Source: Halomonas sp. ALS9 | Lineage (GTDB): Bacteria; Pseudomonadota; Gammaproteobacteria; Pseudomonadales; Halomonadaceae | Assembly (NCBI RefSeq): GCF_001651035.1 | Contig: NZ_LXRG01000183.1 | Span: 124,001 to 188,000 of the forward strand | DNA: 64,000 nucleotides | Direction: 5' to 3' | Shown: piece after piece, positions 8,575-16,912 of the stretch | Layout of the letters: every line of letters starts with the position of its first letter | Numbering within the stretch: position 1 is the stretch's first letter | Notes under the pieces: model-generated | What the model saw: only the letters and a program-made list of their open reading frames with translations | Database searches by the model: none | What the model was told of the DNA's origin: nothing | Made by a program: the position numbers and the translations under genes

Positions 8575-9659
8575 GACGCTTCTCCGGTGAAATTAATAAC
8601 CATGGGAATCAGTAAACGAAATTCGGTGTGTCCAGGGCGTGAGTCGCATTCGATCAATCCTTGATGTTGGTGCAAAATCGACTGGGCGATAGAGAGCCCA
8701 AGTCCGCTGCCTTCCGCACGCCCCGACACCATGGGGTAAAACAGCGTTTCCTGCAGCGCAACGGGAATGCCGGGGCCGTTATCGATCACCGCAACTTCAC
8801 TGACCAGTCGGTGGCGTTCAGCGCCAAGGGTAAATTGGCGGCGGGCGCGGGTACGCAGTATTAAAGAAGGCTCCGGCGTTTGCGCATCGCTCATGGCCTG
8901 CACCGCATTGCGAGCCACATTGAGCACCGCCTGAATCATTTGCGCCTCATCGCCGGAAAGGTCGGGCAGGCTGGGGTCATAATCGCGGCTGATCGTTACG
9001 CAAGGGTGCTCGGCAATCAGCAGCGCTCGCACCCGCTCAAGCACTTTGTGAATATTGACCGGCTCGTGCTTAAGAATACGGTTAGGGCCAAGCATGGAGT
9101 CGACCAAATCGCGCAGTCTATCCACCTCTTCCACAATGATATGGGTATATTCGCGCAGCGCCGGGTCGTCCAGATCCCGCTCTAATAGCTGGGCGGCACC
9201 ACGGATGCCGCCCAGGGGATTTTTGACTTCGTGGGCAAGCCCGCGGGCAAGCACCTTGATGGTCTCCTGACGGGTGGTGAGCGCTTCTTCACGGGAGATC
9301 TGCATCAAGCGATCCCGCGGCTCAACTTCTAACAGCAACTCATCGTCAGATAGCGGCGTCACCGTGTAGTCAACCGTAAGCGGTTCACTATTAAGCGGCG
9401 TAATGCGCGCTTCGCGCTGGGTATAAGGGTGAAACGCATCCCGCGCCTTGGCCAATACATCGTCAATACTTTCATCCCCGCCGAGCAGCGTATCCAGGCT
9501 GATCCCGTGAACACGGCTAAGGCTGACCGCTAACAACGCTTCAGCGGCAGGGTTCATCCAGCGCACACGCAGCTCGCCGTCTAGCAGCAATACCGCCGTG
9601 GTGAGATGTTCAAGCAAACGCTGATGCATGGTGGTGTCCTGAAAAATCACGTCTTCCAT
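8571..9659 (-). CDS. glnL: Nitrogen sensor histidine kinase NtrB
   Basis: The 362-residue kinase has an N-terminal PAS domain (LLLDGELRVRWMNPAAEALL) and a phospho-acceptor His in LARGLAHEVKNPLGGIRGA. The ATP-binding domain shows N, G1 and G2 boxes (NVARNAVQAM, DNGPGIP, GSGLGLSIAQSI). There is no membrane segment, so it is cytosolic, as expected for a kinase controlled by PII protein. It partners with NtrC. The start at 9659 has a poor ribosome site, and an internal ATG at 9629 would remove ten residues and is possible. Confidence 0.93.
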   Translation of the reverse strand: MEDVIFQDTTMHQRLLEHLTTAVLLLDGELRVRWMNPAAEALLAVSLSRVHGISLDTLLGGDESIDDVLAKARDAFHPYTQREARITPLNSEPLTVDYTVTPLSDDELLLEVEPRDRLMQISREEALTTRQETIKVLARGLAHEVKNPLGGIRGAAQLLERDLDDPALREYTHIIVEEVDRLRDLVDSMLGPNRILKHEPVNIHKVLERVRALLIAEHPCVTISRDYDPSLPDLSGDEAQMIQAVLNVARNAVQAMSDAQTPEPSLILRTRARRQFTLGAERHRLVSEVAVIDNGPGIPVALQETLFYPMVSGRAEGSGLGLSIAQSILHQHQGLIECDSRPGHTEFRLLIPMVINFTGEAS

Positions 9660-9811
9660 CGCCGTTACAGACCTACAGGTGGATGATCAATGAGGGAACT
9701 GCAAAAAGCGCGCCAACTATGCATCTATGCCCAGTTGCACGGCTTGCGGGCATCGCCGGGTACAGGGACGAATCGTTTTAGCGCACCCACAACGGCAAAT
9801 GCACCTATTGA

Positions 9812-9828
9812 TGCACCACTTTAGTGCA
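9812..9828. promoter_or_regulatory. NtrC-binding-site-like palindrome upstream of ntrB
   Basis: TGCACCACTTTAGTGCA matches the NtrC consensus TGCACC-N5-GGTGCA at 11 of 12 defined bases. A second, imperfect TGCACC...GATGCA lies directly before it at 9800-9815. The position, about 155 bases upstream of ntrB, suggests autoregulation of ntrBC by NtrC. Confidence 0.55.
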
Positions 9829-9892
9829 TGCAGGCGATGGAAGGGAATTTTAATGCCGGATTTACTCATAAACCGCGTTTAAGAAACGAGCA

Positions 9893-10443
9893 TTAAGGCA
9901 CCGTAATCGTCACGGCTGCTGTACGGTGCTGCAAACGTTGGTGGCTATCCAGCAACTCTGCCTGAAGTTCGTGCCGCCCTGCGCAAGCCCCGTTAGCCAG
10001 AAAACGTCGCTGTGCAGCGCTGTCTGGCTAATATCGCCATTCACTAGCAGCCGTACCTGGTGGTCGTCGCGCAGCGGTGGCGCAATAGCCACTTCCACCG
10101 CGGTCATACCGTTTTCCACCCGTGCGCCCTGCTGGGGCAGCGCAATCGAGAAGTGGTCATAGGGCATAAAGGGCTGCCCCGGTTTACCGCGCAGTCGTGC
10201 AGCAGCCGGTGTTGGGGCGCTAGGATTGGCGAGCGCAGCGTTTAACCCAGGCGGCAGGCTTGGCAACGGCGTCAACTCCAAGGCCTCGCCACCGCGGCCA
10301 GGGTTATCGGTGAAGGTAACGTTGCCGTGCTCATCGGTCACCCGGTAAACCGTTTGCCCGAACGCCGTTGCTGCACTGCCAGCGAGCGCTGCGCCCAACA
10401 GGGCTACCCGCACGCCGCGCATCGCTACTGTATTAATGCTCAT
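9893..10443 (-). pseudogene. DUF4124-domain protein with an apparent C-terminal frameshift
   Basis: The gene starts at ATG 10443 with a signal peptide and a DUF4124 domain (TVYRVTDEHGNVTFTDNP), then a proline-rich linker and the DHFSIALPQQGARVENG segment. As read, the frame ends at 9910 with an atypical tail (GGTNFRQSCWIATNV). Adding one base near 9980/9981 restores GRHELQAELLDSHQRLQ and then HRTAAVTITVP, ending at 9893, which is the tail expected for this family. So either one base was lost here or there is a sequencing error. The product is probably periplasmic with unknown function. Its place between glnA and ntrB is common in related bacteria. Confidence 0.7.
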
Positions 10444-10475
10444 CGCGCCCCTTGCAGCGCTGCTCAGCCCCCAGT

Positions 10476-10502
10476 AATAAAAAACCCCGCCGGAGCGGGG
10501 TT
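10476..10502 (-). terminator. Rho-independent terminator of glnA
   Basis: On the minus strand AACCCCGC-TCCG-GCGGGGTT is followed by a T-rich tract (TTTTTTATTA). The arms are at 10483-10490 and 10495-10502. It lies 24 bases after the glnA stop codon and before the DUF4124 gene, separating glnA from the downstream genes. Confidence 0.9.
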
Positions 10503-10525
10503 CTATTAACAATCACCGTTACTCA

Positions 10526-11932
10526 TTAACAGCTGTAGTACATATCAAACTCAATCGGGTGCGTGGTCATACGGATACGCTCCACTTCTTCCATCTTGAG
10601 TTCAATGTAGGCATCGATCATTTCGTCGGTGAACACGCCACCTTCGGTCAAGAATGCACGGTCAGCGTCGAGGGCTTCCAGTGCTTGATCCAGGCTGTGC
10701 GCGACAGTCGGTACTAACTTGCCTTCTTCTGGCGGCAGGTCGTACAGGTTTTTGTCCATGGCGTCGCCAGGATGGATCTTATTCTTGATGCCGTCGATAC
10801 CGGCCATCAACATGGCAGAGAAAGCCAGGTAAGGGTTGGCAGTCGGATCAGGGAAGCGCGCTTCTACGCGTTTGCCTTTCGGGCTTGCCGTGTAGGGAAT
10901 ACGGATTGAAGCAGAACGGTTGCGGGCGCTGTAAGCCAGCATAACCGGCGCTTCAAAACCTGGCACCAGACGCTTGTAAGAGTTAGTAGAAGCGTTAGTA
11001 AAGGCGTTCAGTGCACGAGCGTGCTTGATGATGCCGCCGATATAGAAAAGCGCCATTTCAGACAGGCCCGCGTACTCGTCACCGGCAAACTGGTTTTGGC
11101 CATCTTTCCAGAACGACTGGTGCACGTGCATACCCGAACCGTTATCACCTACCAGCGGCTTCGGCATAAAGGTCGCCGTTTTGCCGTAAGCATGCGCTAC
11201 GTTGTGGATCACGTACTTCATTTCCTGAACTTCGTCAGCTTTCTTCACCAGCGTGTTGAATTTGACGCCGATTTCGTTCTGACCCGCGTTAGCAACCTCG
11301 TGGTGGTGAACCTCGACGGTCTGACCAATCGCTTCCAGGGTATTACACATCGCACCACGAATATCGTGGAAGCTGTCCACCGGAGGAACCGGGAAGTAGC
11401 CGCCTTTAACGCGCGGACGGTGACCTAAGTTGCCGCCTTCTACCTGACTATTGGTTGCCCAGGCACCTTCGTCAGAAGTGATTTTATACATGGAACCCTG
11501 AATGTCAGACTTCCAATGCACTTCGTCAAAGATGAAAAACTCAGGCTCAGGACCGAAAAACGCGGTATCACCCAGACCCGTAGACTCTAGATAAGCTTCA
11601 GCGCGCTTGGCGATGGAGCGCGGATCACGATCGTAGCCCTGCATAGTGGCCGGCTCGATGATGTCGCAACGCAGAACCAGCGTTGCATCCTCGGTGAAGG
11701 GGTCGAGGTAGCCTGTACCATCTTCCGGGCTCAGAATCATGTCGGATTCGTTGATGCCCTTCCAACCTTCGATAGAAGAGCCATCAAACATTTGGCCATT
11801 CTCGAAAAATTCTTCGTTCACATCGCGAGCGGGCACGGTAACGTGCTGTTCTTTACCGCGCGTGTCGGTAAAACGCAGGTCTACCCATTTAACATCGTGT
11901 TCTTCAATTAGCGCGAGAGTCTTGGCTGACAT
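10526..11932 (-). CDS. glnA: Glutamine synthetase type I
   Basis: The 468-residue enzyme condenses glutamate and ammonia to glutamine with ATP and assembles as a dodecamer in the cytosol. Visible signatures are the N-terminal [13 protein letters not shown], the ATP-binding [18 protein letters not shown], and NLYDLPPEE, which contains the tyrosine adenylylated by GlnE. This places it in the regulated GSI-beta class. The start at 11932 is preceded by GGAGGAC. Control is probably by NtrC and sigma-54 from the promoter at 12155-12170. Confidence 0.97.
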   Translation of the reverse strand: MSAKTLALIEEHDVKWVDLRFTDTRGKEQHVTVPARDVNEEFFENGQMFDGSSIEGWKGINESDMILSPEDGTGYLDPFTEDATLVLRCDIIEPATMQGYDRDPRSIAKRAEAYLESTGLGDTAFFGPEPEFFIFDEVHWKSDIQGSMYKITSDEGAWATNSQVEGGNLGHRPRVKGGYFPVPPVDSFHDIRGAMCNTLEAIGQTVEVHHHEVANAGQNEIGVKFNTLVKKADEVQEMKYVIHNVAHAYGKTATFMPKPLVGDNGSGMHVHQSFWKDGQNQFAGDEYAGLSEMALFYIGGIIKHARALNAFTNASTNSYKRLVPGFEAPVMLAYSARNRSASIRIPYTASPKGKRVEARFPDPTANPYLAFSAMLMAGIDGIKNKIHPGDAMDKNLYDLPPEEGKLVPTVAHSLDQALEALDADRAFLTEGGVFTDEMIDAYIELKMEEVERIRMTTHPIEFDMYYSC

Positions 11933-12154
11933 AGTGTCCTCCGGTATGAGCGTGGCTTAAAGCTAACGACAGTAAGCTACCGATAAAAGTGTTGTTCGAC
12001 AAAATACGTGCTAAACCGCACGTTTGTCATTCTTGTTCGCTCAACGTTTGCCTGACATTTTTCACAAATCGCTCAGCGAGCATTTCAGACCGGCTATCGT
12101 TTTAGCACGCCGCAAGGCTTATGCCTACGGCCCGCTAGCCGCTTCCAAATATAA

Positions 12155-12170
12155 TGCAGAGAGCATGCCA
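12155..12170 (-). promoter_or_regulatory. Sigma-54 promoter of glnA
   Basis: The minus strand reads TGGCATGCTCTCTGCA, matching the sigma-54 consensus TGGCAC-N5-TTGCA with GG at -24 and GC at -12 in exact spacing. Transcription would start near 12144, leaving a leader of about 210 bases before glnA. Confidence 0.75.
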
Positions 12171-12174
12171 ACAC

Positions 12175-12191
12175 TGCACCAATATGGCATA
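12175..12191. promoter_or_regulatory. Degenerate NtrC-like site abutting the glnA promoter
   Basis: TGCACCAATATGGCATA keeps ten of the twelve positions of TGCACC-N5-GGTGCA and lies directly upstream of the -24 element. Low-affinity promoter-proximal NtrC sites occur at glnA in other bacteria. Here this is inference from sequence only. Confidence 0.4.
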
Positions 12192-12331
12192 AAAAGACAA
12201 CAACTAACTGTTTTATAACTATTAAAAAATGGATCTCAATGCCTCTTGATGACGCATAATTGTTAAAGCAGGCTTCTAAAGCCGCTTAAAAAAGCCATAA
12301 CGCACCAAAATAGAACAAAAATAATTATTTA

Positions 12332-12348
12332 TGCGCACTTTTAGTGCA
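12332..12348. promoter_or_regulatory. NtrC enhancer-like site upstream of glnA
   Basis: TGCGCACTTTTAGTGCA closely matches the NtrC palindrome and lies about 165 bases upstream of the sigma-54 promoter, a normal enhancer distance. A half-site-like CGCACCAAAATAG lies at 12301-12313, so the two may form a tandem enhancer. The surrounding 12200-12460 is AT-rich and carries no gene. Confidence 0.55.
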
Positions 12349-12464
12349 TTAAATATACTGAATACTCTTTTGGGGCTCGCAAGTTTTTTTACTTGCTACC
12401 CAAATAAACCAGATACTACAATAAATTACAATTTGATAGGTTTGCTCACAGTCGGAGTCGGCAA

Positions 12465-13088
12465 ATGGGATCGGTCTGCTTTATTGTTGACGCCATGGTG
12501 ACGGGTGAAATGTTGCCACGCCACTTAAAATCCATACGTGAATCCGGTGTTGCCGACCATTTGCTGCCTATTTTGGTGACGGCCACTCATGCCCAAGAAC
12601 GGCTGAGTGCTATCGAGCAGCGTTACCACACTCACTCGCTAATTACCCCGGTGCGGCCCCTAGGGGCTCGCCTCAATAAAGCGGCGTCTGCCAGTCAAGC
12701 AGAGTGGCTAATCATTGCGCTGCAGAAAAAACCACTGCCATCCGACCTCTGGGGTGCGCTCTACCCACAGCTCAACACCTACAGTCTTGACGCCTTAATT
12801 ATCGGTTTCACCCAACCATCGCTGCCGGAACGCATTCTACGGCGCTTATTGGTTAGCGCCTTGATATTCCCGCCCTACATTGCCGTTAGGCGAGCGTGGC
12901 TTGAACGCTTGGGCGGCTTTGACCCTGAGCTGGACGATAGCAGAGCGATAGATGATTTCCTGCAGCGTTTACACGCCTTCCCCACCCGTTTGAAAAGCTA
13001 CAGCGGACATTTGCTTAGCCAAGCAGAAGAGCCTGCTACCCGCACGTTGCCTAACGCACCCGATACGGTTTGCACGCCTCGTCCCTGA
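12465..13088 (+). CDS. GT2-like protein, possibly degenerate glycosyltransferase
   Basis: The 207-residue product has the outline of a family-2 GT-A domain: an N-terminal strand (VCFIVDAMVTGEML), a central helix-strand region, and RRAWLERLGGFDPELDDSRAIDDFLQRL, resembling the acceptor-loop motif of GT2 enzymes. The metal-binding DXD is not evident. It is shorter than usual GT2 enzymes, so it may be non-catalytic or a distant relative. It stands alone, with glnA regulatory DNA upstream and a tandem repeat downstream. Confidence 0.4.
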   Translation: MGSVCFIVDAMVTGEMLPRHLKSIRESGVADHLLPILVTATHAQERLSAIEQRYHTHSLITPVRPLGARLNKAASASQAEWLIIALQKKPLPSDLWGALYPQLNTYSLDALIIGFTQPSLPERILRRLLVSALIFPPYIAVRRAWLERLGGFDPELDDSRAIDDFLQRLHAFPTRLKSYSGHLLSQAEEPATRTLPNAPDTVCTPRP

Positions 13089-13137
13089 TACGCTTTCTGC
13101 CGCTACTCACTAGCGCTTTCTTTACCGGCCTGTTTTA

Positions 13138-13250
13138 ACTGGGCTGTCTTTACTGGCTTGTCTTTAACTGGCTTGTCTTTAACTGGCTTATCTTCACTAA
13201 CCTAGCTTTACTAACCTTGTTTTACTAACCCTGCTTTACTAACTTACCTT
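13138..13250. repeat. Degenerate 14-15 bp tandem repeat
   Basis: About eight units starting ACTGG or ACTAA recur at 14-15 bp intervals from 13138 (13138, 13152, 13167, 13182, 13196, 13210, 13224, 13238), each ending in CTTT-like sequence. The last unit overlaps the 3' end and stop codon of the acyltransferase gene, so its final residues derive from the repeat. Confidence 0.75.
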
Positions 13251-14267
13251 CAACCGCTTGCCGAACAGCATCGCACCAAGCGTGGTGGTATTGGCCAGCT
13301 TATTAAGCGACGCCGACCCCACTACGCCCACCACCAAAAGCACCAGGGCATACGCTCCTATCGGTAGCGACAAAGGCTCAATAGCCAGATCGGCAAGCAC
13401 AAAAAACATCGGGTGAGCCAAGTAGATACCAAACGAATACGCATTGATGTGGCGCACCCACATAGGCGCAGGCCGCCCGGCCAAGTAACGCATGGCGCAA
13501 AGCGTAAATAGCACGAAGAAAGGAATCACCCACACCTCTTTAGAAGAGAATGCCAGCCAGCCCGCAAAAGTCGCGGCAATAATCAGCACCACCAGCAGCG
13601 CCAGCCATACCGGGCGTGCCATTTGCTGCATCCAGGCAGGCCGCGCCAGAAACAAGCCCTCAGGAGCTAACGGGTAGTAGCGCACCAACACCAGCGCCAG
13701 GAAAAATACATAGATCCACCCCAGCGGGGCAATCCACAGCAGGTAGCCAGGCCAGTCAACGTCAAACCAATAAGCCAGGCCCCAATACGCCATGCTGATG
13801 ACACAAGCGCCCCACAGCCAAGGCACCGGGTTCAAGCGCCACAGCTGCCAGCGGGTAAACAACCAATAGGCGGCATAAAACTGCATGGCAATGATCAAAA
13901 AATAGCCATGCCAGCCCGCATAAATATAATACTCAACAGCGTTGGCCACGAAGCCTACCGGCTCGTCTGATGCCTGCAACCTTACCCATTCAGCCGTCGA
14001 ATAAATAAAGCCATACACAAAATACGGCACCATTACATACTTCACACGCTGGGCTAAAAAACCTTCCGGCACGGCTTTGTCGTAGCGAACGGCAAACACA
14101 AAGACAGCAATAAACAGGAAAATCGGCGTGCCCAACACCAACGGTATGCGCATCAAATCGGTAGCAACGTTATCGAGGCGTTGATTGACGTGATCTAGTA
14201 AATGAAACAAAAAAACGGCCATACAGCCGTAAGCACGCAACCAATAGATCTCTTCAATTTTCCGCAT
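13239..14267 (-). CDS. Acyltransferase-3 family membrane protein
   Basis: This 342-residue polytopic protein begins IYWLRAYGCMAVFLFHLLDH, the AT3 (OafA/WecH-like) signature in which Arg and His of the R-x10-H pattern are essential. About ten hydrophobic segments follow. Such enzymes transfer acetyl or other acyl groups to surface glycans or lipids from the inner membrane. There is no adjacent polysaccharide cluster, so the acceptor is unknown. The neighbouring GT2-like protein may be functionally related, but the strands differ. The C terminus (KRLKVS) runs into a tandem repeat. Confidence 0.85.
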   Translation of the reverse strand: MRKIEEIYWLRAYGCMAVFLFHLLDHVNQRLDNVATDLMRIPLVLGTPIFLFIAVFVFAVRYDKAVPEGFLAQRVKYVMVPYFVYGFIYSTAEWVRLQASDEPVGFVANAVEYYIYAGWHGYFLIIAMQFYAAYWLFTRWQLWRLNPVPWLWGACVISMAYWGLAYWFDVDWPGYLLWIAPLGWIYVFFLALVLVRYYPLAPEGLFLARPAWMQQMARPVWLALLVVLIIAATFAGWLAFSSKEVWVIPFFVLFTLCAMRYLAGRPAPMWVRHINAYSFGIYLAHPMFFVLADLAIEPLSLPIGAYALVLLVVGVVGSASLNKLANTTTLGAMLFGKRLKVS

Positions 14268-14419
14268 TGGGCCTCCCGCCGCTACCTATTCCTACCCTGG
14301 CATTTTGAATGGCGATGATGAATAACTATGCTAACTGACTGTCTTATATGGCTATGATGAACAATGAGGGCCTTCACGCTGTCCGACCCTATTGAACAGT
14401 TTTAATTCCCGGAGGAAAC

Positions 14420-15376
14420 GTGTTCATCCCCAAGCCACCGCTGCTTTCATACCGATTTAACGCCCTACTCACTGCATTTATTGGGTGGCTAACATTCAGT
14501 GGCCATAGTTTAGCCAGCGAGGTTGAGCACCATCAGTTTTTCTCGCCCACGCTAGGTTACGACTACCCCTACAGCGTTTATTTACCTGACAATTATGACG
14601 CCCAAGCGACAGACGCCTATCCCGTTGTGTATATGCTGCACGGCTCGTTTAATACTGACCGCGATTGGGTTTCTCGTGGCAACTTACAGCAGGTGGCGGA
14701 TAGGTTAATTAGCGCCGGACATATTCCACCGGCTGTTTTCATAATGCCCGGCAGTCGCAGTTGGTGGGTGGATGGTCACAACGAACCTGCCCGTAGCGCG
14801 TTTTTTAACGACCTAATGCCTCACGTGGAAGCAACCTATCGCGTGGGACAAGAACGCCACCTGCGTGGCGTGGCGGGCTATTCGGCCGGCGGCTATGGGG
14901 CACTCAACTTCGCCCTGGAGCGGCCTGAGCTGTTTGCCGCAGTCGCCGTGTTAAGCCCCGCAAGCTATGCTCCCCTGCCGCCGCGTAACTCCACCGCCTG
15001 GCGCCATCCCTCATTTATCAATGATCAGGGGCGGTTTGATCGCGAACTGTGGCAAAGCCTTAACTACACCGCCTATTTGGAAGACTACCGCCTACGCGTA
15101 ACTCCCCGCGGTACTGAGGAAGAGGGCGATCTTCCCCCCGTGCCGCTGTATATCAGCGCGGGACGTAGCGACGTTTATGACGCGGAATTTCACGCGCGCA
15201 TCCTGCGTCAAGCCATGGAACGCATCCAACCCAACGATGTGCGGCTTGATCTCTACCCCGGCGGCCACACATGGCAGGTATGGCGCGCCAGCCTACCGGC
15301 AGCGCTCAACTTTCTATTTCAGTACGTAGGGCAGGAAAACAGCCCACCGGCGGTGGAAGAACAGAACCTTGGATAA
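14420..15376 (+). CDS. Secreted esterase (PF00756, esterase-D-like)
   Basis: The 318-residue protein starts with GTG at 14420, five bases after a strong GGAGG, and has an export signal ending near GHSLASEV. The alpha/beta hydrolase core shows YMLHGSFNTDRDW (oxyanion region), the nucleophile AGYSAGGYGAL, an acidic AGRSDVYDAEF and the catalytic histidine in YPGGHTWQVW. This matches the putative esterase family that includes S-formylglutathione hydrolases and feruloyl esterases. The signal peptide points to a periplasmic or extracellular carboxylesterase rather than the formaldehyde pathway enzyme. Confidence 0.85.
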   Translation: MFIPKPPLLSYRFNALLTAFIGWLTFSGHSLASEVEHHQFFSPTLGYDYPYSVYLPDNYDAQATDAYPVVYMLHGSFNTDRDWVSRGNLQQVADRLISAGHIPPAVFIMPGSRSWWVDGHNEPARSAFFNDLMPHVEATYRVGQERHLRGVAGYSAGGYGALNFALERPELFAAVAVLSPASYAPLPPRNSTAWRHPSFINDQGRFDRELWQSLNYTAYLEDYRLRVTPRGTEEEGDLPPVPLYISAGRSDVYDAEFHARILRQAMERIQPNDVRLDLYPGGHTWQVWRASLPAALNFLFQYVGQENSPPAVEEQNLG

Positions 15377-15455
15377 ACAGAACACAACCCCGTTGAAGGC
15401 ACTACACTAAGGCAATGCGCTTCAAAACACGCTTATTTAACCAAGGAAGACATCG

Positions 15456-15770
15456 ATGCATCAGCATATTGAATGGGACGAACCCGGCAACGCCAGTATT
15501 GTGCAGTACTTTAAAAAGCACCCGGAGCAGAGCGGCCAACCCGACCCAGGCGACATTATTTCCGCCCGCTATCAAGGCGCCATGGTGCGCGTCAAAGTAG
15601 AAGCCTACCGAGAAGATGACGCCGTCAGCATCGGCGAAGTCGCCGCGATCATCGATCCCAAAGGCGGCCGCCACCAAAGCCACCACAAGCTGGAAGTCGG
15701 CCACATCGTCCGAGTACCCGACGATAAACGCGCCATGGAAAGATGGGAGGGCGACGAAAAAGACACATGA
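15456..15770 (+). CDS. Conserved-looking hypothetical protein
   Basis: The 104-residue soluble acidic/His-rich protein starts MHQHIEWDEPGNASIVQYFK behind AAGGAAG. Its middle (PGDIISARYQGAMVRVKVEA) looks like a small beta-barrel, followed by GGRHQSHHKLEVGHIVRVPD. I do not recognise the family. It is convergent with the M48 protease gene, and the gap between them holds a long inverted repeat. Confidence 0.6.
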   Translation: MHQHIEWDEPGNASIVQYFKKHPEQSGQPDPGDIISARYQGAMVRVKVEAYREDDAVSIGEVAAIIDPKGGRHQSHHKLEVGHIVRVPDDKRAMERWEGDEKDT

Positions 15771-15778
15771 AGCGTTGC

Positions 15779-15823
15779 GCGATTTGCGATGCAGCGTCAT
15801 CAATCGCTTTAATCGCAAATCGC
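15779..15823. terminator. 12-bp inverted repeat between convergent genes
   Basis: GCGATTTGCGAT (15779-15790) is exactly complementary to 15812-15823, with a 21-base loop. The right arm lies in the last codons of the M48 protease gene. No T-run follows, so termination is uncertain. Confidence 0.35.
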
Positions 15824-16912
15824 TTGCAAAGCCGCCCATTCAGTTGACGTTAGGACAGCAGTGGTCTCGCCTTGGCTTTCAGCAAAATGCTGGGCCTGGG
15901 CACCGCGCCAGTTGGAATCAGGGTGTGTAGATAAACGCTCAGGGATGGCAATATCACCTGCTTCCAACTCCTCAATGCGAGCAAAAAAGTTGGCAAACCC
16001 TGCTACATCAACCTGCGCCGCAGCGAGCATGTCGAGAGCAAAACGGTCTGCCTCGACTTCAGCCTCTCGGCTATAGGCGGCGGTAAGCAAATGCTCACTT
16101 ACCAACGCAGCGCCCGCAAGATCCCCAAACACCATGGAAAGCAGCCCCGCAGCTCCCGCCGCCCGTAATGCTTGCCGCATAGGGTCTCGCCGCTCCACAT
16201 GACCAATTTCATGCGCCAAAACACCCGCCACCTCCTCGGGGGTCTCAGCTTTCTCCAGCAAAGCACTCAGGATAACCACCTGCCCGCCGGGGGCGGCAAA
16301 TGCATTGACTCCCGGATGCTCAAAAACCTGAACGGCAATTTCGTAGTGCATATCACGCCCAGCTGTCAGCCTTTCCAGCATCGTATTAAGCGCCGCTATC
16401 CCCTTAGGGGAATCACAACGCTGCGTGCTTGCACTTGAGCTGCTTAGCACCCACTCGATTTGCTGGGTAACTGCTTTGCCAAAGGCAACTTCACGCTCAA
16501 TCGGAATAGCCTCAGCCAGGATATTGGCCATGCCCGGCAAGATAACGAACAGCATCAGCGCAATGGCACCCACCGCGCCCGCTCCCCATCCTGCCATGCG
16601 CAGCCAGGTTCTCTTTCGGACATCACGGCGGAAAAGATCAGGCTGTGTGGCGCGCAACCCAGCAATGAAGTCGCTGTCAGTGACAATAAGCCGAGCGGGA
16701 TCTCTCTCGTCAACAGACGAGGTATAACGGGTCAAGGTTAGCTGCGCTGTACTCGAACTATCACTCAGCGCACGAAGATCGGAAAGTTCCCAGCGAACGG
16801 GCTCAGCTAGCGAGTCTGCGTGGATGACCAGCGCCTGCTGGTCATCTAAAACCGAAATGCACACCTCGTGACGATAGGCTGTCACGCCATCAAAGAATTG
16901 CGCTTGTAACAT
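15809..16912 (-). CDS. M48-family zinc metalloprotease with membrane anchor
   Basis: The 367-residue protein has an N-terminal soluble domain of about 115 residues, one transmembrane helix (GAVGAIALMLFVILPGM), then an M48 peptidase domain with the zinc motif HEIGH (residues 234-238) and the third ligand region SREAEVEADRFAL. Family members act in envelope quality control. The ATG shares a base with the stop of the upstream YjgN-like gene (TAATG), so the two are one translational unit and their products may work together. Confidence 0.88.
   Translation of the reverse strand: MLQAQFFDGVTAYRHEVCISVLDDQQALVIHADSLAEPVRWELSDLRALSDSSSTAQLTLTRYTSSVDERDPARLIVTDSDFIAGLRATQPDLFRRDVRKRTWLRMAGWGAGAVGAIALMLFVILPGMANILAEAIPIEREVAFGKAVTQQIEWVLSSSSASTQRCDSPKGIAALNTMLERLTAGRDMHYEIAVQVFEHPGVNAFAAPGGQVVILSALLEKAETPEEVAGVLAHEIGHVERRDPMRQALRAAGAAGLLSMVFGDLAGAALVSEHLLTAAYSREAEVEADRFALDMLAAAQVDVAGFANFFARIEELEAGDIAIPERLSTHPDSNWRGAQAQHFAESQGETTAVLTSTEWAALQAICD

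Noticed and set aside
12024..12218. 64-codon plus frame in the glnA upstream region
   Set aside because: It overlaps the sigma-54 promoter and NtrC-like site of glnA and shows no family features.
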